Assembly (NCBI GenBank): GCA_902826505.1
Contig: CADEFG010000334.1
Location: 1-6,095 of the forward strand
DNA length: 6,095 nt
Source of the DNA: an uncultured Acidobacteriota bacterium
GTDB lineage: Bacteria; Acidobacteriota; Blastocatellia; Pyrinomonadales; Pyrinomonadaceae
Reading direction: 5' to 3'
The notes under the pieces: model-generated
What the model saw: the letters and a program-made list of their open reading frames with translations, nothing else
Told to the model about the DNA's origin: nothing
Database searches by the model: none
Shown here: piece after piece, positions 1 through 5,452 of the stretch
Layout: every line of letters starts with the position of its first letter
How positions within the stretch are numbered: position 1 is the first letter of the stretch
Position numbers and translations under genes: made by a program

Positions 1-1357
1 CGTCGGCGAGCCGCAGAATCGCGCCGAGCTGGGCGACCGTGCGCCGGTCTTTTTCGCTCAATTTCATAAACTCCGTGTGCGATTCCTTTGGCAGCGAACC
101 GCGATGATAGCGTGCAATATGGGCGATGAAAAGTTTTTCGGGCTCCGAAAAACCCGTTATTTCCGAGTGCTTGATGAGATAAAACGAATGTTTGTGATGC
201 GATTCGTGCGAGATGTGGTAGCCGACATCGTGCAGGAGCGCGGCGGCGGAAAGCAATGTTCGCAGGTGGCGTTTGAGATTATAAAGCGGCGCGATCTGGT
301 CAAAGATCTTTTCCGCCAGATCGGCAACCTGAAGCGCGTGGCGTTCCTCGTAGCCGTAACGTCTGCCGATCGCGAAAACGCCGCGCAGCCGTTGATCCAA
401 AACATCCGGCACGGGCGGCAGCGATTCGGCTTCCGTTTCGCGCAGGTAATCAATAATCACGCCTTCCCGAAGCGCGAAGGCACACGGCTCTAAATTTTCG
501 ATTTTTAGTGCCCGCATGACATTTTCGAGAATCTGCCCGCCGGCGACGATGACCTCGGCGCGCTGCGCGCTGATGACGGGCAGCTTGACGCGTTCTTCGA
601 GTGGAATCCGTGCCAACATTTCATTGAGCGCCGCCAGTTTTTTGATCGCGATCGAAGGTCTTTGCTCCATCGCCGCGCCGTTTTGAAAATTAAGCAGCGC
701 GGCGAGATTAAGGATCGTCCCCGAAGTTCCGGTGGAAATCTGCCACGTTTCATTCTTTATTTTCCGTAGTGGTCGTTCGAGCGCGGAAGCAATCTCGGTG
801 CGCAGATTTTCGAGTTCGCGTTTTTTCGGCGGGTTCGACGCGATAAATTTTTCGGTCAGACCAACCGCGCCGAGCTTCATCGAAAAAAGTTTGTGCGGTT
901 CGCCGTCCTTCATTAGCGAAAGTTCGGTCGAACCGCCGCCGATGTCGATGTTGAGCAGTGTTCCCTGATTGAAATTAAAGTTTTGGGCGGCGGCGATGCC
1001 GATCAGGCGCGCTTCTTCGAGCGACGAAAGAACTTCGACGCGGACGCCGGTTTGGTTTTTTATTTCGTTGACAAATTCCGCGGCGTTATTCGCTTCGCGG
1101 ACCGAAGCGGTCGCAACGGCGAGAATCGAATCGGCGTTGCGGCTTTCGGCGATCGAACGAAATTTGGCGATCGCGTCCGCCGAAAGATTGATCGCTTCGG
1201 CGGAAAGACGATGGGTTTTCAAAGTTTCGTGTCCGAGCCGGACGCGCTCGCGTTCCTGCAAAACAACCGTGAAGGAATCGCTCGCGGCGGCTTGGACGAT
1301 GGCGAGTTTGAGTGAATTTGAGCCGATGTCGATGGCGGCGATGGTTTGTGTTTTCAT
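1..1357 (-). CDS. ppx: Ppx/GppA family phosphatase with C-terminal HD-like domain, 3' end outside window
   Basis: Exopolyphosphatase/guanosine pentaphosphate phosphatase family: these enzymes remove terminal phosphate from inorganic polyphosphate and/or convert pppGpp to ppGpp in the cytoplasm. I translated the minus strand from the ATG at 1357-1355; 452 codons are visible without stop or frameshift and the gene runs off the left edge. Seen: an actin-like ATPase fold with phosphate-1 motif AIDIGSNS (residues 8-15), the EEARLIG segment around E114/E115 that supplies the catalytic glutamate in Ppx, phosphate-2 motif DIGGGSTEL (D138 onward), GTSGT (210-214) and ALREG (R297). After it comes an HD-like helical domain with LLHDVGYH (H376, D377), several further histidines, and IARYHRG (H418). 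Family members with this domain are about 500-540 residues, so perhaps 50-90 residues are missing. No clear Shine-Dalgarno precedes the start. It is divergent from the CBS gene. Ppx versus GppA specificity cannot be decided from sequence; the family call is secure. Confidence 0.95.
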   Translation of the reverse strand, partial: MKTQTIAAIDIGSNSLKLAIVQAAASDSFTVVLQERERVRLGHETLKTHRLSAEAINLSADAIAKFRSIAESRNADSILAVATASVREANNAAEFVNEIKNQTGVRVEVLSSLEEARLIGIAAAQNFNFNQGTLLNIDIGGGSTELSLMKDGEPHKLFSMKLGAVGLTEKFIASNPPKKRELENLRTEIASALERPLRKIKNETWQISTGTSGTILNLAALLNFQNGAAMEQRPSIAIKKLAALNEMLARIPLEERVKLPVISAQRAEVIVAGGQILENVMRALKIENLEPCAFALREGVIIDYLRETEAESLPPVPDVLDQRLRGVFAIGRRYGYEERHALQVADLAEKIFDQIAPLYNLKRHLRTLLSAAALLHDVGYHISHESHHKHSFYLIKHSEITGFSEPEKLFIAHIARYHRGSLPKESHTEFMKLSEKDRRTVAQLGAILRLAD

Positions 1358-1408
1358 CTTTTAAGACGATAATAAAACATATTTACACGGAATTTCTAAT
1401 AAGAATTT
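1358..1408. promoter_or_regulatory. short divergent AT-rich promoter spacer
   Basis: Only 51 bp separate the starts of the leftward ppx-like gene and the rightward CBS gene, so any promoters here overlap or lie inside coding DNA. Leftward, TATTAT (1374-1369, minus strand) matches five of six -10 bases, with a weak TAGAAA 18 bp upstream; a transcript from it would start only a few bases before the ATG, so ppx could be nearly leaderless. Rightward, TCTAAT (1395-1400) resembles a -10, 8 bp before the CBS start, but has no convincing -35. Both are matches to the general sigma-70 consensus read by eye in AT-rich DNA, so they are tentative. Confidence 0.4.
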
Positions 1409-1882
1409 ATGAAAGTTTTTGAAGTAATGACAATCGATGTCGCGTTTTGCGGTTTGGAGGACAATCTGACCCGCGCGGCGGAAATTATGTGGGAAAAAGA
1501 TTGCGGCATCGTGCCGGTCGTTACGGCGGAAAAACATCTCGCCGGCGTCATCACCGACCGCGATATTTGCATCGCCGCCGCGACGCGCAACTGCCCGACA
1601 TCGAGCATCAAAGCGCGGGAAATGAATTTTCGCCCGCCGCTCGTCTGCGCGATGGAAGACGACGTTAAAGACGTTTTGCGAAGAATGCGGAAATACAAGG
1701 TTAAACGGCTGTGCGTGACGAATCAAGACAATGAACTGCTCGGCTTAATTTCGCTGACCGATATTTTATTAAAAGCCGGCGAGAAAAAAAGCGTCCGCAA
1801 ACTTATCTTTTCGACCTTGACGGCGATCGCTAAACCCGCGCCGATCGTCCTTGAAGAAAAGAGCGAAACAACCGGCGATTAA
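1409..1882 (+). CDS. two-CBS-domain (Bateman module) protein
   Basis: A stand-alone protein of 157 residues made almost entirely of two CBS domains, which pair to form a Bateman module; such modules commonly bind adenine nucleotides (AMP, ATP, SAM) or other ligands and act as sensors. CBS1 spans about residues 6-57 with the typical CGIVPVV and LAGVITDRDI strands; CBS2 spans about 72-121 with VKRLCVT and LLGLISLTDIL. Both contain the (S/T)D-type acidic residue (TDRD at 49-52, TD at 117-118) that contacts ribose in nucleotide-binding members. A tail of about 35 residues rich in Lys, Ser and Glu follows, with no catalytic domain, DNA-binding domain or membrane segment. The start fits the canonical M-x-V-x-E/D-VMT opening of CBS proteins, though no Shine-Dalgarno is evident. 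Its ligand and partner are unknown; position beside ppx and sixA permits but does not show a link to nucleotide or phosphate status. Confidence 0.9.
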   Translation: MKVFEVMTIDVAFCGLEDNLTRAAEIMWEKDCGIVPVVTAEKHLAGVITDRDICIAAATRNCPTSSIKAREMNFRPPLVCAMEDDVKDVLRRMRKYKVKRLCVTNQDNELLGLISLTDILLKAGEKKSVRKLIFSTLTAIAKPAPIVLEEKSETTGD

Positions 1883-2030
1883 AAACCTCTATAAATATTT
1901 CTCAAGGCTTTTGCTCTTGACGGTAGATTTTTATTATCAATAAATCTAAGATATGAAAATCTTCTCCCCGTATTTCCGGTTTTAGTTCAAAGTTTTTATG
2001 CTTGCCGTTTTGGCGGTGAAAAAGGGTTCG
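1883..2030 (+). promoter_or_regulatory. spacer before sixA with small inverted repeats and a possible promoter
   Basis: This 148-bp AT-rich spacer holds no supported gene. Seen: a small hairpin TCAAG (1902-1906)/CTTGA (1916-1920) soon after the CBS stop, which could be a weak terminator although its stem is short; TTGACG (1917-1922), five of six bases of a -35, without a good -10 at 16-18 bp; a perfect 7-bp inverted repeat TAGATTT (1924-1930)/AAATCTA (1942-1948), placed where an operator could sit; and AAGAT (1948-1952)/ATCTT (1959-1963). The -10 assignment is unclear, so sixA may have its own promoter here or be read through from the CBS gene. Confidence 0.3.
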
Positions 2031-2537
2031 ATGAAAACACTTTTTGTTCTGCGTCACGCTAAATCGAATTGGGATAATCCGGATTTGTCCGATTTTGAAC
2101 GCCCGTTAAATTCGCGCGGTCTCGATGCCGCGAGATTTATCGGCGGTTTGATCTACGAACGCAAACTGCAGCCGCAAATCATCATCAGTTCGCCAGCCAA
2201 ACGCGCCAAACAAACCGCCGTTTTGGTCAAAGAGCTTGCCGAAATTAGCAAACCGATCAAATATGACGAGCGAATCTACGAAGCGAGCCCGCTCTCTTTA
2301 TTCAATCTGATTCGCGAATTTGATAAAAAACACGAATCGGTTTTGATTATCGGGCATAATCCGGGGTTTGAAAATCTGGTGCGGATGCTGACGGGCGAAA
2401 ATATTTTGATGCCGACCGCCGCGCTCGCCAAAATCAATCTCGACATCGAAAACTGGGACGATCTTGATTCGGTTTCAAACGAACTGGAATTTCTGATCCT
2501 CCCGAAGATCGAAATGAAAAATTCGACGACGAATTAA
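2031..2537 (+). CDS. sixA: SixA-type phosphohistidine phosphatase (histidine phosphatase superfamily)
   Basis: A small histidine phosphatase (phosphoglycerate-mutase-like fold) of 168 residues. In Escherichia coli SixA removes phosphate from histidines of phosphotransfer proteins (ArcB HPt; later work points to the nitrogen PTS protein NPr). Seen from this start: LRHAKSNW with R8 and catalytic H9, SSPAKRAKQTA with R58, a YEA segment with E84, and IIGHNPGFENL with the second histidine H109. These cover the family's catalytic pocket; the protein is compact, with no large cap insertion, as in SixA. I chose ATG 2031 rather than the in-frame ATG 1998, because MKTLFVLRHA is the normal amino end and AAGGG lies five bases before it; the 11 extra residues would be unconserved. 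It ends 158 bp before phoU, which appears to have its own promoter. The in vivo substrate is unknown; no HPt protein or PTS gene is visible here. Confidence 0.9.
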   Translation: MKTLFVLRHAKSNWDNPDLSDFERPLNSRGLDAARFIGGLIYERKLQPQIIISSPAKRAKQTAVLVKELAEISKPIKYDERIYEASPLSLFNLIREFDKKHESVLIIGHNPGFENLVRMLTGENILMPTAALAKINLDIENWDDLDSVSNELEFLILPKIEMKNSTTN

Positions 2538-2576
2538 TCTTCCGATCCAAATTGTCCGCCCGCTTTCTTCCGCGAA

Positions 2577-2615
2577 TTAACATCTTTTTAACCTTTTGTT
2601 CACATCGCCTTAAAT
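2577..2615 (+). promoter_or_regulatory. candidate Pho box: four 11-bp-spaced direct repeats
   Basis: Four hexamers lie in exact 11-bp register: TTAACA (2577-2582), TTAACC (2588-2593), TTCACA (2599-2604) and TTAAAT (2610-2615). Eleven-bp direct repeats are the hallmark of sites bound by PhoB-family winged-helix regulators; the hexamers resemble the Bacillus PhoP consensus TT(A/C/T)A(C/T)A and the cyanobacterial SphR unit CTTAACCT with 3-bp gaps, more than the E. coli TGTCA box. The array overlaps the -35 region of the promoter before phoU and lies upstream of a phoU-regulator-kinase set, so autoregulation by the PhoB-like protein is the natural inference. Spacing and sequence are seen; binding is not shown. 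Confidence 0.72.
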
Positions 2616-2627
2616 CCTGTGTAATAT
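2599..2627 (+). promoter_or_regulatory. probable phoU promoter overlapping the Pho box
   Basis: TTCACA (2599-2604, five of six bases of TTGACA) and TAATAT (2622-2627, four of six of TATAAT) are separated by an ideal 17 bp. Transcription would start near 2634, leaving a leader of about 60 nt before phoU. The -35 hexamer is also the third unit of the 11-bp repeat array, the arrangement in which a PhoB-type activator replaces or touches the -35 contacts. The sigma factor is assumed to be the housekeeping one. Confidence 0.55.
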
Positions 2628-2638
2628 TCTGCCATTTC

Positions 2639-2673
2639 ATTTCAAACGAACAAGCACTTTTGTTATTTGAAAT
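2639..2673 (+). promoter_or_regulatory. imperfect hairpin in the phoU leader
   Basis: A perfect 8-bp inverted repeat, ATTTCAAA (2639-2646) with TTTGAAAT (2666-2673), encloses a second 5-bp pairing AACAA (2649-2653) with TTGTT (2660-2664) around a 6-nt loop. Total is 13 pairs with a small internal loop. It falls between the inferred transcription start and the phoU start codon, so it would be in the untranslated leader. The stem is AU-rich and thus not very stable; it could equally be a DNA operator. No matching riboswitch class is recognised. Confidence 0.4.
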
Positions 2674-2695
2674 TTTGTTCTAAAGTCGTTAAATA

Positions 2696-3355
2696 ATGGA
2701 GCAAAGAAAACTCTTGGAACGCGAGCTGGATATTTTGCGCGATCGTCTCTTGCTGATGGGCGGCGAGGTCGAATTATCAATTCAAAGAGCCATTCACGCG
2801 CTTGTCCAGCGCGACTCGGGCGTTGCCAATCAGGTGCTCGAACGCGATGACGTGATTGATAGTCTGGAACTCGAAATTGACCGTTTGAGCGTCGAGGTCT
2901 TGACTTTAAGGCGACCGGTCGCGCGCGAACTGCGGCTCGTCATTTCGATCACCAAGATCACGCCGATTCTGGAACGGATCGGCGATCATTCGTCGAGCAT
3001 TGCGCGGGCGGCGCTGGAGCTGAACGACGAGCCGGAATTGATGAAAAATTACGGCGAACTGAGCGAAATGGCGGAACGCGCGCTGGAAATGCTCCAAACC
3101 GCGCTCGATGCTTTTACGTCGAACGATTCGGAAAAGGCACGCGGATTGATCGCGAAAGATGCGGAAGTTGACAAGATTTATGACCGTCTGGTCAATGATT
3201 TGATGGAAACGATGTCGCAGGACGCGAGCAAATCAAAGCGGCTTGCCCGACTTTTGTTTGTTGCCAAAAACCTCGAAAGAATCGGCGATTACGTCAAAGA
3301 TATTTGCGAAATGACCGTCTATATGAAGGAAGCGGTTTTTATCAAACACAAATAA
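2696..3355 (+). CDS. phoU: PhoU phosphate-signalling regulator
   Basis: PhoU is a cytoplasmic all-helical protein that links the Pst phosphate transporter to the PhoR-type kinase, promoting shut-off of the Pho regulon when phosphate is plentiful, and that limits phosphate uptake and polyphosphate build-up. The 219-residue length is typical. Two PhoU repeats are visible: the first opens with ERELDILRDRLLLMGGEVE (residues 8-26) and holds the metal-cluster motif ERIGDHSSSIA (93-103); the second begins near 115 and repeats it as LERIGDYVKDI (193-203). The start matches the family amino end, but no good Shine-Dalgarno is seen ahead of it. It is followed after 102 bp by the response regulator and then the kinase, on the same strand. 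An array of 11-bp repeats and a promoter lie upstream. PstSCAB genes, commonly next to phoU, are not in the window. Confidence 0.96.
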   Translation: MEQRKLLERELDILRDRLLLMGGEVELSIQRAIHALVQRDSGVANQVLERDDVIDSLELEIDRLSVEVLTLRRPVARELRLVISITKITPILERIGDHSSSIARAALELNDEPELMKNYGELSEMAERALEMLQTALDAFTSNDSEKARGLIAKDAEVDKIYDRLVNDLMETMSQDASKSKRLARLLFVAKNLERIGDYVKDICEMTVYMKEAVFIKHK

Positions 3356-3356
3356 G

Positions 3357-3454
3357 TTTTTGGTTTCTGGTCTTCGGTTTTTGGTAATTGCACATACTTA
3401 GTCAAGAAGCCAAAAACGAAAACCGAAGACCAAAAACCGAAGACCAAAAACCAA
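3357..3454. repeat. long inverted repeat built on a 14-nt tandem unit, between phoU and the regulator
   Basis: The left arm 3360-3385 and right arm 3429-3454 are complementary at 25 of 26 positions, with a loop of about 43 nt. The right side is also a direct tandem array with 14-nt period: ACCAAAAACCGAAG (3429-3442), preceded by a diverged copy (about 3415-3428) and followed by a partial copy, ACCAAAAACC (3443-3452). It begins right after the phoU stop and ends four bases before the regulator's ATG, filling nearly the whole gap. It lacks the GC-rich stem plus U-tract of an intrinsic terminator. It looks like a low-complexity, possibly dispersed intergenic element; whether it recurs in the genome cannot be seen here. 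Confidence 0.8.
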
Positions 3455-3457
3455 TTT

Positions 3458-4141
3458 ATGCAACAAATTTTAATTATCGAAGACGATTCGGACATTGCCG
3501 AAAGCTTGCAATATAATTTTCGGCGCGAAGGCTTTACGCCTTTGGTTGCCGAATCCGGCGAAAAGGGTTTGCGCCTCGCGCTCAACGAAAAAAATCCGCC
3601 GGCACTGATCGTGCTCGATTTGATGCTTCCCGGAATGAGCGGAATGGAGCTTTGCCGCCGTCTCCGGCGCGAACCGCTGACCGAAAAAACGCCGATCATT
3701 ATGCTCACGGCAAAAGCCGCCGAAACCGATAAAATTGCCGGTCTTGACATCGGGGCGGACGATTACATCATCAAACCCTTTTCGGTCAAAGAAGTTATCG
3801 CACGGGTGCGCGCCGTTTTGCGCCGGACGACCGAAGCAACCGTCGAGACTTACAAAGACGAACGCATTTCGATAGATTTTGCCGATATGCGCGTTAATTG
3901 CGGCGACGAAAATGTTAAACTGACCCGCAAGGAATTTGCCCTGCTCGTCCATCTGGTCAAAAGCTCGGGACGCGTCGCGACGCGCCAGCAGCTTCTCGAC
4001 AATGTTTGGGGTTACAGTTATTTCGGCGATACGCGGACGCTCGATGTGCATATCCGCCGGCTGCGCCAGAAATTAGGCGGCTGCGGAAATTGCATCGAAA
4101 CGGTCGTCGGCGTCGGTTACCGGTTTATCGGTCAAAAATAA
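3458..4141 (+). CDS. phoB: OmpR/PhoB-family response regulator, probably the Pho regulator
   Basis: A two-component response regulator of 227 residues: phosphorylated by its partner kinase, it binds direct-repeat DNA and controls transcription. Receiver domain, residues 2-120: acidic pair D9/D10, phospho-acceptor D54 in LIVLDLMLPGMSG, T84 in IIMLTA, and Y103 and K106 in ADDYIIKPF, so all catalytic and switch residues are present. Winged-helix DNA-binding domain, about 130-226: KLTRKEFALL, the recognition helix TRTLDVHIRRLRQKL, and the wing ending GVGYRFIG. The start is the natural one for MQQILIIEDD; no Shine-Dalgarno precedes it, because a repeat element abuts it. The order phoU-regulator-kinase and the upstream Pho-box-like array support a PhoB/PhoP/SphR role over other OmpR-family roles. 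The kinase follows after 84 bp in the same reading frame. Confidence 0.88.
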   Translation: MQQILIIEDDSDIAESLQYNFRREGFTPLVAESGEKGLRLALNEKNPPALIVLDLMLPGMSGMELCRRLRREPLTEKTPIIMLTAKAAETDKIAGLDIGADDYIIKPFSVKEVIARVRAVLRRTTEATVETYKDERISIDFADMRVNCGDENVKLTRKEFALLVHLVKSSGRVATRQQLLDNVWGYSYFGDTRTLDVHIRRLRQKLGGCGNCIETVVGVGYRFIGQK

Positions 4142-4225
4142 AGGGCAGAAGCCCGCAACGAAAGTCGAGGGCGCATTTCTGGATCGTTTGTCGTTGCCGA
4201 CATCGGGGTTTTTCGCGTTGGATAT
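4142..4225 (+). repeat. structured spacer between regulator and kinase genes
   Basis: This 84-bp gap has no separate supported gene. It begins with GGGC-AGAA-GCCC (4143-4154), a tight hairpin. The same GCCC (4151-4154) can instead pair with GGGC at 4169-4172 around an inner CGA/TCG pairing (4159-4161 with 4165-4167), so two structures exclude one another. A perfect 7-bp inverted repeat GCAACGA (4155-4161)/TCGTTGC (4191-4197) spans the middle. The GGGC/GCCC pattern resembles dispersed intergenic repeats, but only one copy is in view. The gap is open in the frame shared by both genes. Confidence 0.45.
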
Positions 4226-5299
4226 ATGAGTTTTCTAAAAAATTGGTTTTCAAAAAAGCCGACCGAAACAGATCAAACCCGCACAACTTTGAATAAACTG
4301 CTCAAAACAATGCGTGAAAGCGTGATCGTCGTCGGCGAAGACACGCGCATTTTTGCTTCGAACCAACTAGCCTACGACGCTTTCGCCCGCCAAAACGGCG
4401 CGCTTGAAAAAAAACGGCTGAGCGAAGTGATCCGCGATCTTAATCTTCACGAGGCTTTTCGCAAGGCTTTGGAAGAAAATATGCTTTCGGATGTCGAGCT
4501 CGGAATTGTCGGAACCGATAAAAAATACGATGTCCGGATCGCGCCGATCGAGCTCGACGAAAAAAAAGGCGCGATCGGAATTTTTTATGATATTTCGCAG
4601 ATCGAACGGCTCGAAAACGTCCGGCAGGAATTTCTTTCAAACATCTCGCACGAACTGCGGACGCCGCTCACCTCGATCCTCGCGTTTGTCGAAACGCTCG
4701 AAGACGGCGCGATCGAAGACGAAGAAAATAACTTGCGTTTTTTGGGCGTGATCCGGCGCAATGCCGAGCGAATGCATCATTTGATCAACGATATTCTCGA
4801 ACTTTCTTCAATCGAATCGGGAAAAATTATGATCGAGCCGAAAAAATCGAATCTCTCGAATTTGATCGAAGAAGTTTTTATGAATCTTTCGAACAAAGCC
4901 GTCGAAAGACAGATCAGGTTTATCAACGAAGTTCCGAAAAACACGATCGTCTTTGCCGACGCCGTCAGACTGGAACAGATGCTCACCAATTTGATCGACA
5001 ACGCCGTCAAATTCAATCGTGAAGGCGGAAGCGTGACCATCAGCTACGCGCCGGCAATGCCAAACGATGTTGTCTCGGTCACCGACACGGGCGAAGGCAT
5101 TTCCGCCGACCACCTGCAGCGCATCTTTGAACGCTTTTACCGCACCGATCGCGCCCGTTCGCGCGAAATCGGCGGAACCGGTCTCGGTTTGGCAATCGTC
5201 AAACATCTCGCCCGGCTTCACGGCGGCGAAATTTCCGTCACTTCAACGCTTGGCAAAGGCTCGACGTTTTCCATCGAACTGCCGCAAAATCCTGCCTGA
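4226..5299 (+). CDS. phoR: PhoR-like PAS-domain sensor histidine kinase without membrane segments
   Basis: A histidine kinase of 357 residues, presumed partner of the preceding regulator: it autophosphorylates on histidine and passes phosphate to the receiver aspartate. Domains in order: a short basic, aromatic amino end (MSFLKNWFSKKP), a PAS domain at about 25-125, a HisKA dimerisation domain with NISHELRTPLT (phospho-acceptor H142), and an HATPase domain with N box LTNLIDNAVKF (N259), G1 box DTGEGI (D287), F box FERFYRTD (301-308) and G2 box GGTGLGLAIVK (316-326). All catalytic boxes are intact. The HisKA and PAS arrangement matches PhoR/SphS kinases. The oddity is that no transmembrane helix, periplasmic loop or HAMP domain is encoded, although PhoR proteins usually have membrane segments; the 28 open codons upstream hold none either. 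The ATG has only a weak ribosome site (TTGGAT). The PhoR assignment rests on neighbours; kinase function is certain. Confidence 0.88.
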   Translation: MSFLKNWFSKKPTETDQTRTTLNKLLKTMRESVIVVGEDTRIFASNQLAYDAFARQNGALEKKRLSEVIRDLNLHEAFRKALEENMLSDVELGIVGTDKKYDVRIAPIELDEKKGAIGIFYDISQIERLENVRQEFLSNISHELRTPLTSILAFVETLEDGAIEDEENNLRFLGVIRRNAERMHHLINDILELSSIESGKIMIEPKKSNLSNLIEEVFMNLSNKAVERQIRFINEVPKNTIVFADAVRLEQMLTNLIDNAVKFNREGGSVTISYAPAMPNDVVSVTDTGEGISADHLQRIFERFYRTDRARSREIGGTGLGLAIVKHLARLHGGEISVTSTLGKGSTFSIELPQNPA

Positions 5300-5452
5300 A
5301 ATCTGCTTTTACATTTCTTTCCAAGTTTGTCTTTGATGTGTTATATTGAAGTTACATCGAATCGGCAAAGGCTCTTTGGAATGCGAATTGATTTTTTGAT
5401 TATTCGCCCCTTTTCTCATCTTTGGAATTTCGGCAGAGGAGAAAAATACAAT
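5300..5452 (+). promoter_or_regulatory. carD promoter and leader region
   Basis: The 153-bp gap has a candidate promoter: TTTCCA (5318-5323), an 18-bp spacer and TATATT (5342-5347, five of six -10 bases), giving a leader of roughly 100 nt. An 8-bp inverted repeat, TTTGATGT (5332-5339) with ACATCGAA (5354-5361, one G-T pair), straddles the -10 and could be an operator. CTTTGGAAT occurs twice (5374-5382 and 5420-5428). The frame of carD stays open back to an ATG at 5327, but the predicted 42 extra residues look like untranslated leader. A strong ribosome site lies at the 3' end. Confidence 0.45.
5436..5441 (+). promoter_or_regulatory. strong Shine-Dalgarno deciding the carD start
   Basis: GAGGAG sits 11 nt before the ATG at 5453. 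It is by far the best ribosome-binding sequence in the window and fixes the carD start at 5453, rather than at the in-frame ATGs at 5327, 5336 or 5381, which lack one. Confidence 0.75.

Noticed and set aside
77..493. 138-codon plus-strand frame in the left part
   Set aside because: It lies opposite the HD-like domain of the ppx-like gene and has no family features.
969..1364. 131-codon plus-strand frame opposite the ppx-like gene
   Set aside because: The minus strand encodes an unbroken, motif-rich Ppx/GppA protein here; this is its antisense shadow, Ser/Ala/Arg-rich and without a domain.
1953..1985. Ten-residue frame (MKIFSPYFRF) upstream of sixA as a leader peptide
   Set aside because: No ribosome site and no repeated regulatory codons; expected by chance in AT-rich DNA.
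3357..3454. Inverted repeat as an intrinsic terminator or a CRISPR-like array
   Set aside because: The stem is not followed by a U-tract and the loop is about 43 nt; the direct repeats are contiguous with no spacers.
3319..3750. Minus-strand frame whose product has a hydrophobic FGFWSSVFVFGF stretch
   Set aside because: The hydrophobic part is the translation of the 14-nt repeat, and the rest is antisense to the regulator; not a membrane protein gene.
3470..4051. 193-codon open frame on the minus strand opposite the response regulator
   Set aside because: It mirrors the codon pattern of a clearly real gene, has no recognisable domain, and has no ribosome site or promoter of its own.
4006..4296. 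96-codon frame bridging the regulator end and kinase start
   Set aside because: Arg-rich out-of-frame shadow overlapping two well-supported genes, with no domain.
5327..5452. Amino-terminal extension of CarD by 42 residues
   Set aside because: The GAGGAG site and the family's usual MxxxxGxxVxYPxxG opening both place the start at 5453.
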